From: Planctomycetota bacterium
GTDB taxonomy: Bacteria > Planctomycetota > SZUA-567
NCBI GenBank assembly: GCA_016936955.1
Contig: JAFGWW010000289.1
Location: forward strand, 1-32,877
Reading direction: 5' to 3'
Length of the DNA stretch: 32,877 nucleotides
The number at the start of each line of letters is the position of its first letter. Within the stretch, counting starts at the first letter, position 1. A program made the translations under genes and the position numbers. Shown piece by piece: positions 16,807 to 25,869 of this stretch. The notes below the pieces were generated by a model. The model worked only from the letters and a program-made list of their open reading frames with translations. It did no database searches and was not told the DNA's origin.

Positions 16807-17628
16807 TCAATAAGGCGTGAATGTCCTTATCGCCAATTGCCCGTCGGTCCATGCTTTCATGCACGGGTTGCAATAATCTTCTCGAAGGAAAAGAAGATCC
16901 TCGCCTTTTAATGTTTCCACATGGCCGTCAAAGAGGGCAACTCCCATGTCGCCATCATGTCTGGCATAGCTTGGATACCAATCGCTTGAGGTGCTGTTAA
17001 TCCCGGCAATGTGGGCCGTTGCCTCCCAGTATGACGCATTGCCGGAGCTGTTCCGTATGGAATGCAAATCGCTGTAAACCGGGGGTGTGTCAATAAAGAC
17101 TATAAGCCGCGTGCTACGGTTGAAACGCTGTATCTTGGAAGCCTTCTGCGGTTCAAGTTTTTTTGCCCCTCCCGGCGTCTCCCCAAAGGTAAGTATGTTC
17201 AAGCCATAGTTAATCTTTTTGCTGTCGTAAGCATAGTTTGGTTCGGCTGGGCAATGGAAGAGAGCTTCCCCCATGCCATAATCCTTTGCGAGGACCTGGA
17301 ACCAGAAACGGTTATAGCGATAGGTGGTGAGGGTCCAGTCATCAAAATCCGAGATATACATTGCATTGCCCATGCACATCTGTTTTTCCTGACTGACGCA
17401 TGAAAGCTTTCTGGCTGAATTATATGCATTCTGAAGTGCGGGAAGAAGCAGGCCGGCCAGGATGCTGATAATGCTTATCACTACCAGCAACTCGACAAGG
17501 GTGAAGGCTTTGATGCGGAGATAGAGGCAAGAGCGCGCCTCTATCCTTGTTCTCCGCACCATGCATTCGGCTGCAATACTTCCGCAACTTTCCGGATAAT
17601 GATTATTGACCTTCACCATCTCATTCAT
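16807..17628 (-). CDS. Prepilin-like protein with H-X9-DG motif
   Basis: A 273-residue secreted type IV pilin-like or pseudopilin-like protein. [20 protein letters not shown] is the class III signal: cleavage after Ala before Phe, glutamate at +5, then a hydrophobic helix. The C-terminal part has [16 protein letters not shown], which fits the H-X9-DG signature of prepilin-type proteins that are very numerous in Lentisphaerota, Planctomycetota and relatives. With the ATG at 17628 (GGAG 6 bases upstream) the leader is about 41 residues, long for this class; a start at the Met 19 residues before the cleavage point has no good ribosome site. It lies 12 bases after the GH50-like stop and is co-transcribed with it. 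A role in surface assembly, secretion or substrate contact is inferred. Confidence 0.85.
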   Translation of the reverse strand: MNEMVKVNNHYPESCGSIAAECMVRRTRIEARSCLYLRIKAFTLVELLVVISIISILAGLLLPALQNAYNSARKLSCVSQEKQMCMGNAMYISDFDDWTLTTYRYNRFWFQVLAKDYGMGEALFHCPAEPNYAYDSKKINYGLNILTFGETPGGAKKLEPQKASKIQRFNRSTRLIVFIDTPPVYSDLHSIRNSSGNASYWEATAHIAGINSTSSDWYPSYARHDGDMGVALFDGHVETLKGEDLLFLREDYCNPCMKAWTDGQLAIRTFTPY

Positions 17629-17640
17629 CATCGACTCCAA

Positions 17641-19698
17641 TTATTTCATTGGATTTACAAGCAGCCCGCGGGTCCTGTACTGGTACATGTTCTCGCCGAT
17701 TTCTCGTGCAGCCCTTGTCATTTCAGGATACGGGGTATCAGCAACGTCCACAAACCCTATCTGATATCCTTCACCGTCCCAGCGGCCTGTAAGGGGCTGG
17801 TCCCTGAACTGGAACCAGTGCGTCCCCACTATGTTCGGGTGCACGAGGGCAGCCTGTACAAATCTGGTGTATGCAATTGCGCGGTCCTGCTGGGTAACGC
17901 CGGCCCAGCAAAGCCCCGGAGAGAAGAGCCCGCGGTCATATACACCAAAATGAAATTCGCCGACAAGGACCGGCATGTCAACGAAGTTATCTACCGGAAA
18001 GTTGGCCGGGGTGTGTGAGTAAATATTTACCGTCATGACGTCACAGTACTTTGCGCAAGCCGCGCTTACTACAGGCTCAACGCTTTCGGTGGAAAGGAAG
18101 CGGCAACCGAGATAAAGACGGTGAGGTGCGGCAGTTTTAATTGCATCATTACATAGCTGAAAATAGCGTTCCGCTGTTTTCTTCAGGAAGTTCATGGAGT
18201 CTTCTTCCAGAGCGTCGCTTCGGGGAGGGAATGATGTGCTCTGAAGAAGTTCATCCCAGCTTGCATATGAAGTATTCCATGCCTCATTGAGTTTTGCTAT
18301 GGTCTCGTACTTTGCTTCCAGGTCTTTCGCCCACTCCTGCTTTGCAGCCTGCGATGGCTTGCACTTTACAACCTCATCAACAAGGGCTACGTGATATGTA
18401 TCCTTGTGCCAATTGCCAAACCTGATTTCGTTGTCGATGAAATAACCAATGCACATCGGGTCCTTGAGTGACTTTGCAATTGAAGAGCTCTTTTTGCTGG
18501 CTTCGGAGATAAGATTTTTCATTGCCTCGACGTATTTCTGGTCATAGACATCGTTGAATTTCAACTTTCCGATACGCGGCAGGTTATTCCTGAAATCAGA
18601 TAACTGCATGGTATACGGCATTGAACTGCGCACAAGAAAATCATTGCTGCCCCAGTTGCCGGCGCTATTGATTCCCCATGTGAGCATGCGTTTAGTCAGG
18701 TTTGTGAAGAACTCCTCATGGTAGTCTTCTTTGCCATATTTGAGTTTCAGGTTGTCATCGGTAAAGGGCAGGCTTTTACGCCCATCATTGCCGTTTTCGA
18801 ACCATTTTTCGTGTTTATTCACAGAGGTGGAGTCGGTGTGGGGATATAAAACATCAATGCCCTGGGAAAAGAAGAGCTTTCCTTCCGGGTCGACAAACCA
18901 CCATTTGCCCTGATACTTTTCGACGCGGAAATATCCTGTTGCCTTGAGTTTCGGCCCGTTCTTCCATCCGCCATATTTATTCCACTGCGATGGCCGTTTG
19001 ACAGTTGCAAGCTCCTTCTCTTCCTCAATGCGGTTCTTTACCATATCCTCAGGCGAATGAATTTTCTCCGGCCATTCTTCATGGGCATACTGTCCGTAGC
19101 GGTCGACAAAGGGGAAGAACCCTTCTTTCATCGGACCCTTATCACCCTCGACAGTTCCTGCAAGGTGGATGTTTGAAAGCTCGCAATTTACAAGGCCTGA
19201 TTTATTTGGTTCATAGCTCCATTGCATGAAAAACTCTACTGCAACTATCTTGTCAGTGTCGATGCTTCTGGGGGCAGGGACATCTCTTTCCGGCGAGCGG
19301 TTGTAAAAGGGATGAGGAATGCGCATGACGAGAGTGCGCTTTTCGCCAGGATTAAGCGCTATGCCAATAACAGAGTCTTTCCTTCTTCCTTGTTGTGAAG
19401 TCAACTGCATGTTCAAGCGTAACTGAAGGCTCTCGCCCTTGTTTTTTATATCAACCGAAATGTATTTCCATTTCGACCAGTCCCATGTGCCTTGCCCGTC
19501 CGGAGGTACGATCTTCATGGATGCACGCGGATCATCGAAGGCCAGAGTGATAGTGTTGTCGGCAATGCTGGCTGTTGCGCCATGATGATACTGTAATTGC
19601 TGCTGTGTAATGCTTAAGGCTTCCGTAGTTTCGGCTGCATAGGCGATAGTCGATAATAAAAGTATCGCTGTGAGTGTGAAAAGATTCCTGATTTTCAT
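17641..19698 (-). CDS. Secreted GH50-like glycoside hydrolase (beta-agarase/beta-galactosidase type)
   Basis: A 685-residue protein from the ATG at 19698, which has AGGGAG upstream and begins a clear signal peptide (MKIRNLFTLTAILLLSTIAYA). Residues about 25-200 form a beta-sandwich resembling a carbohydrate-binding module. The remainder is a TIM barrel with CIGYFIDNEIRFG (E424, acid/base) and VLVGEFHFGVYDRG (E581, nucleophile). The stretches THWFQFRDQPLTGR and GYQIGFVDVADTPYPEM are characteristic of GH50 and near relatives, a family known for beta-agarases. It probably acts outside the cytoplasm on a galactan-like polymer; exact specificity is unproven. It lies 108 bases downstream of the LacI gene and is followed by a prepilin-like gene. 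Confidence 0.82.
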   Translation of the reverse strand: MKIRNLFTLTAILLLSTIAYAAETTEALSITQQQLQYHHGATASIADNTITLAFDDPRASMKIVPPDGQGTWDWSKWKYISVDIKNKGESLQLRLNMQLTSQQGRRKDSVIGIALNPGEKRTLVMRIPHPFYNRSPERDVPAPRSIDTDKIVAVEFFMQWSYEPNKSGLVNCELSNIHLAGTVEGDKGPMKEGFFPFVDRYGQYAHEEWPEKIHSPEDMVKNRIEEEKELATVKRPSQWNKYGGWKNGPKLKATGYFRVEKYQGKWWFVDPEGKLFFSQGIDVLYPHTDSTSVNKHEKWFENGNDGRKSLPFTDDNLKLKYGKEDYHEEFFTNLTKRMLTWGINSAGNWGSNDFLVRSSMPYTMQLSDFRNNLPRIGKLKFNDVYDQKYVEAMKNLISEASKKSSSIAKSLKDPMCIGYFIDNEIRFGNWHKDTYHVALVDEVVKCKPSQAAKQEWAKDLEAKYETIAKLNEAWNTSYASWDELLQSTSFPPRSDALEEDSMNFLKKTAERYFQLCNDAIKTAAPHRLYLGCRFLSTESVEPVVSAACAKYCDVMTVNIYSHTPANFPVDNFVDMPVLVGEFHFGVYDRGLFSPGLCWAGVTQQDRAIAYTRFVQAALVHPNIVGTHWFQFRDQPLTGRWDGEGYQIGFVDVADTPYPEMTRAAREIGENMYQYRTRGLLVNPMK

Positions 19699-19806
19699 GC
19701 AATCTCCCTTAGCTTTGGTTTTGATATGTGACAATGAACTTTTCCGTGCCGGGACTGCCAGGCACAAGGTGTGAGGCGCATGTTGCCGAAGGAACGCAAA
19801 ACCGGG

Positions 19807-20784
19807 TCAGGTCAAATCCAGAACCGATCCGCGTTCAATAAGCTTTACTTGCATCTCTATTTTTTGCAGCTTCCCAAGATCGTCCTGCAGTACGATCTCG
19901 ACCGCTTTTTCTGAAATTTCCCGCAATGGAGAGGCTATGGTTGTGAGAGATGGGCGCATGAATTCCGAGATGCCGGGGTTTTCAAAGCCCATGAGCGAGA
20001 TATCATCGGGTACCTTCCTGCCTACGAGTTCCTGCAATATCCAGTTTACCTCCAAGACCTTCATGTCTTCCCCGGTAACCCACAGGGCCGTGCATTTTGC
20101 ATCGAGCATCTGCTTTATCGCAACATGAACAGGCAATGTGTTCGGGATTTTGAGAAGCCCATGTTCGGCATCGATGCCACCCGCTTCCAGCGCTTCCCCT
20201 ACTCCGTCGGCACGGCCAAGGCCGGAATAATCGGTCTCATGGAATACCGCTATTTTCCGGTGCCCCTTGCTCATCAGGTAATCCCCGGCCAAACGCCCAG
20301 TTGCCCGGCAATCGAGATAAACGGTATGGAAATATTCCGAATGGTTATCGCTCAGCCAGACAATCGGAAGGTTCTTCATCTTTCTGAGCAGATCAATAGT
20401 CTGCTGCTCCCAAGCTACGCCTATAATCCCGTCAAACCAGTTGTCATCAAGGTTGCCAAGATTGTCCTCGGTAATCATCGTGATCCCGGCATCAGCTTTA
20501 GAAAGGGCGAAGCTTGTATACTGCATTACCGAGTTTACATAACCGCCCATACGGGTCTTCCATGGCGGTTCTGTAACAATGGCAATCTGCTTTTTCCTTA
20601 CCCCCACCCGCGGCCGGAAGCCTAGTTCGCGCGCTACGGATAAAACCCTGCTCTTGGTCTCGGATGGTATGGATGCGCTGTTGTTGAAGACACGGCTAAC
20701 GGTGCCTGTTGAGACATTGGCCTGCTGCGCCACCTCAACCAGACCGCTCGGAGCTTCCTGCGCTTTAGTATGTGATTTTGCCAT
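19807..20784 (-). CDS. LacI family transcriptional regulator
   Basis: A 325-residue regulator with an N-terminal LacI HTH (GLVEVAQQANVSTGTVSRVF followed by the hinge segment, residues about 14-60) and a periplasmic-binding-protein-like ligand domain. The C-terminal half contains DDISLMGFENPGISEFMRPSLTTIASP, the standard effector-domain signature. It probably binds an oligosaccharide breakdown product and controls the downstream GH50-like and prepilin-like genes, and possibly itself. The ATG has GAAGAGA before it. It is divergent to a GntR/LacI hybrid regulator; the spacer carries a good minus-strand promoter. Confidence 0.92.
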   Translation of the reverse strand: MAKSHTKAQEAPSGLVEVAQQANVSTGTVSRVFNNSASIPSETKSRVLSVARELGFRPRVGVRKKQIAIVTEPPWKTRMGGYVNSVMQYTSFALSKADAGITMITEDNLGNLDDNWFDGIIGVAWEQQTIDLLRKMKNLPIVWLSDNHSEYFHTVYLDCRATGRLAGDYLMSKGHRKIAVFHETDYSGLGRADGVGEALEAGGIDAEHGLLKIPNTLPVHVAIKQMLDAKCTALWVTGEDMKVLEVNWILQELVGRKVPDDISLMGFENPGISEFMRPSLTTIASPLREISEKAVEIVLQDDLGKLQKIEMQVKLIERGSVLDLT

Positions 20785-20842
20785 TGTTTCTCTTCAAATT
20801 AGCATGTAGAAAACAGTGAAAATCTCTGTGCTGACATAGTAG

Positions 20843-20870
20843 AAAGTACCACAGGATTACTCGTTGTCAA
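20843..20870 (-). promoter_or_regulatory. Promoter of the LacI-GH50-prepilin unit
   Basis: On the minus strand, TTGACA (20865-20870) is a perfect -35 box, followed after 16 bases by TACTTT (20843-20848), a fair -10 box. Transcription would start near 20836, about 50 bases before the LacI start codon. Confidence 0.5.
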
Positions 20871-20879
20871 GAGGTAAGC

Positions 20880-20910
20880 GCAAAAATTACAGCATCAATG
20901 CAAAAATTGC
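20880..20910. promoter_or_regulatory. Two A-tract repeats 20 bases apart upstream of the LacI promoter
   Basis: GCAAAAATTAC (20880-20890) and GCAAAAATTGC (20900-20910) differ by one base and are spaced exactly 20 bases, two helical turns. The second is a GCAA-AAA-TTGC palindrome. They sit just upstream of the minus-strand -35 box, where an UP element, phased bent DNA or a regulator-binding pair would lie. Confidence 0.4.
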
Positions 20911-21155
20911 ACAAAGTTTAGCAGGTACACTCTGCCCCGGCGCTTTATGCGTAAAGTATTGGCATAATGTTGTTTGTAAAATTAAGACGTGGCATTTACC
21001 TCTTTGCTTTCCTGTTTTACCTGAAATGCATCTTTAGTTGCCGATTTTTACTGTACTTCTACGCTCAGTTCAGGCGACTTGCGCAGAGTAGTACGGTTGA
21101 GTTAGCTATAATTAAGCGTTTAACCGGCCGTTCATGCCTATATGCGAGAATTATG

Positions 21156-21195
21156 TTGACAAACCGGCATTTGTAGGCATACTGTAGTTGTACAG
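21156..21195 (+). promoter_or_regulatory. Promoter and small palindrome upstream of the GntR gene
   Basis: TTGACA (21156-21161) is a perfect -35 box; TACTGT (21180-21185) after 18 bases is a weak -10 box. CTGTA-GTTG-TACAG (21182-21195) is an inverted repeat overlapping the -10 box and the likely start point, well placed for repression. The leader before the ATG at 21211 would be about 20 bases. Confidence 0.5.
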
Positions 21196-21210
21196 AAAAT
21201 GGAGTGCTTA

Positions 21211-22311
21211 ATGGCTGCATACAGAAAGCTTGATTCGAGCAATAAATCTATCCCGTCCTACATTCAGCTGAAGCAGATTTTGGCTGCAGATATAGCGGAT
21301 TCTGATAAAGAGTTCCGCCTTCCAAGCATACGGCAATTAATGAAGCGACATAAAGTGAGCCAGACGACAGTCGAAAAGGCTCTCTTTGAATTGGAGTCGG
21401 AGGGATTAATCCGTCGGGGTGGAACGATGGGTAATTATGCCGTTCCCTATAAGGAAAAACCCGATGTCGCTCCGACTTCAGGTGATGGCGGCCTGGTTGG
21501 CATACTGGTTCACGATCAGATCAATTTCTTCCCTAAAATTGTCCGTGCCGCAAAAGAGCATCTATCACGTAAAAATTATTACCCCCTCGTATATTCATCC
21601 GGCAATAACCGTGAAAGCGTGGACGCCTTCGTCGATATTCTCAAGCAGAACCATGCGGCAGGCGCGATTGTCGTTCCCCGCGTATGGTGCAGGGAATCTC
21701 TGGATGCGCTAAGTGAGTCAGAAATACCGTTCGTATTTGCAACGGAAGATCTCGATGGTTTCGATGTCGACTGCGTAAGGTGTGATGATCAATTTGGATT
21801 CAGGATAGCGACCGAACACTTGCTTGACCTTGGCCATAAAAATATCGGCATATTCCTTTCCGAGGGAGATATTGCCACAGCCCGTCGCGACGCCTATATG
21901 CAAACTTTGGCCGATAGGGGCGTTAAATTCAACCCGTCCCTTTGCTGCATGCAAAAAGCTGGAGTGAATATCAAGCGTGTATTGGAAATGAAAGAGAAAC
22001 ACGACATTACGGCGGTCATACTCAATAATGACGTGTGGGCAGTTGAGCTTTATTGGATGCTGCTCGGGGCGGGCATTAAGGTTCCCGATGACCTCAGTAT
22101 AGTGGGTTTTGATGATTCTGAAATTTCAAAAGTGAGCAAGATTCAACTGACAACAGTCGCCCAGCCGTTGGCGGAAATTGGTCGAACGGCGGCCGACAGA
22201 TTAATTGACGTCATGAGCGGAAGCGAAACGAGACCGGGCAAGGTAATTCTTAAACCGGAACTTGTCGTCAGGGAAACAACCAGGGCTCTGGATGTTGCGG
22301 CCAAGGTTTGA
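21211..22311 (+). CDS. GntR/LacI hybrid transcriptional regulator (AraR-like architecture)
   Basis: A 366-residue regulator from the ATG at 21211, which has GGAG 6 bases upstream; an ATG at 21199 lacks a ribosome site. Residues about 10-75 are a GntR-type winged helix (FRLPSIRQLMKRHKVSQTTV, then ALFELESEGLIRRGG). Residues about 90-366 are a LacI-type sugar-sensing domain (LVGILVHDQINFF, then DDLSIVGFDDSEIS and LTTVAQPLAEIG). This combination is known from the arabinose repressor AraR. It probably senses a sugar released by the neighbouring hydrolases and represses its own operon through the palindrome at the promoter. It is followed after 19 bases by the prepilin-like gene and then the GH5-like gene. 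Confidence 0.9.
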   Translation: MAAYRKLDSSNKSIPSYIQLKQILAADIADSDKEFRLPSIRQLMKRHKVSQTTVEKALFELESEGLIRRGGTMGNYAVPYKEKPDVAPTSGDGGLVGILVHDQINFFPKIVRAAKEHLSRKNYYPLVYSSGNNRESVDAFVDILKQNHAAGAIVVPRVWCRESLDALSESEIPFVFATEDLDGFDVDCVRCDDQFGFRIATEHLLDLGHKNIGIFLSEGDIATARRDAYMQTLADRGVKFNPSLCCMQKAGVNIKRVLEMKEKHDITAVILNNDVWAVELYWMLLGAGIKVPDDLSIVGFDDSEISKVSKIQLTTVAQPLAEIGRTAADRLIDVMSGSETRPGKVILKPELVVRETTRALDVAAKV

Positions 22312-22330
22312 GCGTCAGGCGGAGGTGTAT

Positions 22331-22978
22331 ATGATGTTCAAGAGAGGTTTACATGCCTTTACGCTTGTAGAGCTTCTTGTGGTCTGCTCGGTAATCAGCA
22401 TTCTGGCGTCGCTTTTACTGCCGGCCCTGCAAAGAGCCATGACCTCTGCGCGCACCATAAAATGCGCAAGCAACCTGAAGCAGATGGGTGTTTTTGAGCA
22501 GTTTTATATCGATCAGAATGCTGGTTCATTCCAGCAGATTAAAATAGGTGGTGGCTCGCCGACATGGCGAGACCCGATTATAGAAATTGCGTTTGATGAC
22601 AGCAGATATGTTGATGAGGGTGATGTCAAAAATATCCGTGACCACATATTCCGCTGCCCGGAAGCGAATTTTGTGACGGGGAGCAATTCATGGAATAACC
22701 TGAAGGTTTATGGAGGCAACGCAAACCTCAGCGCAAAAAAGAGTTCTATGTTCCCCAAGCCGTCCATGACGCTTTTCTCGCTGGATGCATCCTATGCAAG
22801 CGGGAATAATGCCATCGCCACAGCCTATACCGACCCTACTGTCTGGTTCCGGTGGCGCCATGGTGATGAGAATAAACTGAATATCGTATGGCTTGACGGG
22901 CATGTGGGGCCGTACTTGATCTGGGATTACACAAAAGTATCGATGTCTCAGGCATTCAATCCGTACTACACTCCATAA
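22331..22978 (+). CDS. Prepilin-like protein with an H-X11-DG variant
   Basis: A 215-residue type IV pilin-like protein. GGAGG at 22321 sets the start at the ATG at 22331, giving a short leader MMFKRGLHA before [18 protein letters not shown]; glutamate at +5 is present and cleavage would follow Ala. The C-terminal motif is RHGDENKLNIVWLDGHV, which has 11 residues between His and Asp-Gly instead of the usual 9. The middle region contains RCPEANFVTGS, again typical of this protein group. It lies between the hybrid regulator and the GH5-like secreted protein in one apparent operon, mirroring the LacI/GH50/prepilin unit. Its function is not established; a surface or pseudopilus component dedicated to this substrate is an inference. 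Confidence 0.85.
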   Translation: MMFKRGLHAFTLVELLVVCSVISILASLLLPALQRAMTSARTIKCASNLKQMGVFEQFYIDQNAGSFQQIKIGGGSPTWRDPIIEIAFDDSRYVDEGDVKNIRDHIFRCPEANFVTGSNSWNNLKVYGGNANLSAKKSSMFPKPSMTLFSLDASYASGNNAIATAYTDPTVWFRWRHGDENKLNIVWLDGHVGPYLIWDYTKVSMSQAFNPYYTP

Positions 22979-23013
22979 AAACAATCTATCCATGTCCTGT
23001 TAAAGGAGAACCA

Positions 23014-25869
23014 ATGCTGCGCCAATTCATATTTTCGCTGACCATACTTCTTGTTGCCATTACTGCCAAGGCCGGAGATGTCAAGCTGGAGCTTGGTACC
23101 AAAAAATTCACTGTTGCCGAGAACGGAACAGTATCAATTGCCGACGATGAAAACGGCACATTGTTGAACATCAGCCTTGCATTCTATGCCCCTGGATGGG
23201 TGAAATGCAGTCAGGCAAGCGCCGCAGACGTCAAGGCAGACAAGAAGGGGAAAAATAAGTACACATTCAAAGGGACGATGGAAACCAAAAGCAGCGGCTC
23301 GTCCACCTTTGCGCAAAGGGTTGCGAAGGAAGACGGTAAGTTGACAGTTGAGTTCGAGCTTGTCGGCGGCAAGAGTTTCACGCTCGAAAAGCAACAACAC
23401 CCTTTTGTGGATATTGCACTATTCAAGAAATATTTTGCTGATAAGGAGATCGGCCTGAGCGGACATGTTTTCAAAATGCCCGTGAACAACAAACATGCCT
23501 GGGGCGCGAACCTTTCATTCCCTTCATGCAAACTCAACATCCTTAATGACCCGATCAGAGGATACAGTATCTGGAAAGGCAGTTATAAGGATGAATATGA
23601 TCACGTGCGTATCGTATTGAATCAAAGCGAGAAGGATAAATGGAAATTATCCCTTACCGTAGAAGAGAAAGAATGCAAAGCCACGGATAAGGTCGAAGGG
23701 AAAGAAGCGGTTTCATATCAGGCGGAATTCAATAAATATGACAAGGAGAAAATTGAGGCATATTCAAGGGTGCTGAACTACCCGATGATTGAAGGTGCTG
23801 ATGCAGCTTATCCCAGAAAACTCCTCGCAGACGTCATGAATAATGGCTCGCGCTCTAACCTTGACTCGGTTGAGGATTGGCTCGGCGCCTACTCCACATT
23901 CATAAACCTATCGGACCGCTACAATCATCTCTCTATATATGACACTCAAAAGAAAAAGAGCGTAATTGATGATCTGAGTTCAAAGTATGCGGCGTCCGTA
24001 ATTCTGCTCAATAAAGGCGATCTGGATGCGTTCTACAAGCTTTCCGCAGAACTTCTTGATGCAATCAGCACCGCTTTTGCCAAAGCCAAAACAGAAACCG
24101 GCTCCTCTCCATATCCAGGCACCTGCATCAACACAACGGGCTGGCTGAAACGTTTTGAGTATGCCGGGTTCAAGAAAAACCCTGCAAAATGTTTTGTTTC
24201 CATCCCGTCACCATGGAGTGTCACCTTCAGCAACGGCGACAGTCTTACGCTCCTCAAACAGGAAATCCCGGAGAATGAATTCAGCACCAGAGATGATTTT
24301 GCTCTCAAATCAAGCTGGGTTACCAACCAATGGATAGGAAGCGGTAAATATACGTTCTCCGTCCTAAGTCCGTTAATCGGCATCGAAGGCGTACCGGAAC
24401 TCTACATCAGAAGTGACGATTTCGATTTCTCATCGGTCAAGCTGGCCGTGTCTGAAACCGATTTGACCGCACTGGGCATCGACAAGGTGCTTGGCGCAAT
24501 GCAAACCAGTTGGCTTCTGATCCCGAGCAAAGACAGCGGATATCTGCTTGTCATATTCGGGAATAAGCCCCGTGAGGCGGATGCCGGAAAGAATTATATT
24601 TCCTTCAAGGGAATAGCGGGATCGTTTGCAAGGCTCATGAAGTTGCCTGCAATAGACAATCAAGCCGAACTTATTGGCGAGTGCAGGTTCTGGGCTTCTG
24701 TTGCCCTCGCAATGCCTGTTCAGGTTATTGAAAGCCGCAAAGACAACACGATCACGTATGAGTATGTCCATGAGGAAAAGGAGAGTGAATGGGGTGACAC
24801 GGCGCGTAAGATCGCTCCCATACCGTCTCTTGCCCTTTGCGCGGGAATCGAGATCCAGGACTCAAAGAAAACCCACATATCCACGGGCTTCGGGAGCTAT
24901 GAATATACAGAGGGCGAAAGGCTGTCCTTCAATTCCCTTAATCCCAAACTGCATGTATGGCGCGGGATCAATGTCAAGGTAACAGACGGCGAGGAGAAGC
25001 TCACAAAATTCAAAGACATGGGGGCAACGTGGGTCCGGGTATTCGTCGGTAATAAATGGAAGGATCACGAGGAAGGATACAGGGTTATCGAAGAATTCAT
25101 AACACTGGCGCAGAAGGTTGGCCTGAAAGTGCTGCTCGACCCGCACGACTTTGTCTATTCAGTTGATAAATGGGTTCCCGAGGTTCCCGATGAACCCGAA
25201 AAAATACAGAGCTATATTGATATGTGGGGGAGACTAAGCCAGATAAGCATGAAATATCCCGGCGTTGTTGTGGGGTATGATATTTACAATGAGTTGAAAG
25301 TCAAGACGAGTAAAGCCGGTTGGGATAGCTGGAGCGGACTTGCCAACAAGGTTATAACGGAAATACGAAAGCATGACGCCAAAACCCCGATATACATGAC
25401 TGGCATCTGCATGGCCAACCCTGAAGGATTCACTTTTGCTCAGCCTATCGCTCAGGATGCGGTCTATTCCTTCCACTATTATCTTCCCCATTCTTTCACC
25501 CATCAGAAAATCGATCACAAAAGCAGCAGGGCTCCTTTTGCGTTTTATCCCGGCTGGCTTCCAGGCTACGACTGGGGCAAAACCCACTATGGCCCGGGTC
25601 GGATGGATTGGTGGGATCGCTGGAGCATTGGCGCCGGAATGTGGCCCGTATTCCAGTTTGCGGCTCAAAACAAGGTTCGCATGCACTGCGGAGAAGTTGC
25701 CCCGATAGGATATTGTAAAGAAAAAGCCTCAAAGTCCGCAGCATACTGGACGCAGGATTCCATCGACTGGCTTGAGCGATATCAATTCGACTGGAACCTG
25801 TGGAACCAGGGGTTTGGACTCAACATACCGGAGGTAGTTCCCGTAGTTGAAAAAGCCTGGAAGCGATAA
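23014..25869 (+). CDS. Large secreted protein with C-terminal GH5-like hydrolase domain
   Basis: A 951-residue protein with AAAGGAG before the ATG and a signal peptide (MLRQFIFSLTILLVAITAKA). Residues about 645-951 form a GH5-type TIM barrel beginning at HVWRGINV. YDIYNELK places the acid/base at E760, and MHCGEVAPIGY places the nucleophile at E894, with FHYYLPHSFTHQ between them. The motif is NEL rather than the commoner NEP. Residues about 21-640 match no family I recognise: a beta-rich start with many lysines, then mixed segments such as NYPMIEGADAAYPRKLLADV. That part could bind the polymer or be a second catalytic unit. It is the last gene of the regulator-prepilin-hydrolase operon, 35 bases after the prepilin stop. 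Confidence 0.85.
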   Translation: MLRQFIFSLTILLVAITAKAGDVKLELGTKKFTVAENGTVSIADDENGTLLNISLAFYAPGWVKCSQASAADVKADKKGKNKYTFKGTMETKSSGSSTFAQRVAKEDGKLTVEFELVGGKSFTLEKQQHPFVDIALFKKYFADKEIGLSGHVFKMPVNNKHAWGANLSFPSCKLNILNDPIRGYSIWKGSYKDEYDHVRIVLNQSEKDKWKLSLTVEEKECKATDKVEGKEAVSYQAEFNKYDKEKIEAYSRVLNYPMIEGADAAYPRKLLADVMNNGSRSNLDSVEDWLGAYSTFINLSDRYNHLSIYDTQKKKSVIDDLSSKYAASVILLNKGDLDAFYKLSAELLDAISTAFAKAKTETGSSPYPGTCINTTGWLKRFEYAGFKKNPAKCFVSIPSPWSVTFSNGDSLTLLKQEIPENEFSTRDDFALKSSWVTNQWIGSGKYTFSVLSPLIGIEGVPELYIRSDDFDFSSVKLAVSETDLTALGIDKVLGAMQTSWLLIPSKDSGYLLVIFGNKPREADAGKNYISFKGIAGSFARLMKLPAIDNQAELIGECRFWASVALAMPVQVIESRKDNTITYEYVHEEKESEWGDTARKIAPIPSLALCAGIEIQDSKKTHISTGFGSYEYTEGERLSFNSLNPKLHVWRGINVKVTDGEEKLTKFKDMGATWVRVFVGNKWKDHEEGYRVIEEFITLAQKVGLKVLLDPHDFVYSVDKWVPEVPDEPEKIQSYIDMWGRLSQISMKYPGVVVGYDIYNELKVKTSKAGWDSWSGLANKVITEIRKHDAKTPIYMTGICMANPEGFTFAQPIAQDAVYSFHYYLPHSFTHQKIDHKSSRAPFAFYPGWLPGYDWGKTHYGPGRMDWWDRWSIGAGMWPVFQFAAQNKVRMHCGEVAPIGYCKEKASKSAAYWTQDSIDWLERYQFDWNLWNQGFGLNIPEVVPVVEKAWKR

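Noticed and set aside
20880-20910. Start of a CRISPR-like repeat array
   Set aside because: Only two short A-tract copies exist with a 9-base gap; there is no array and no cas gene in the window.
20967-21176. A 69-residue plus-strand frame in the LacI/GntR spacer
   Set aside because: Hydrophobic start and cysteine-rich composition looked like a small membrane peptide, but there is no ribosome site, and it covers the promoter of the GntR gene.
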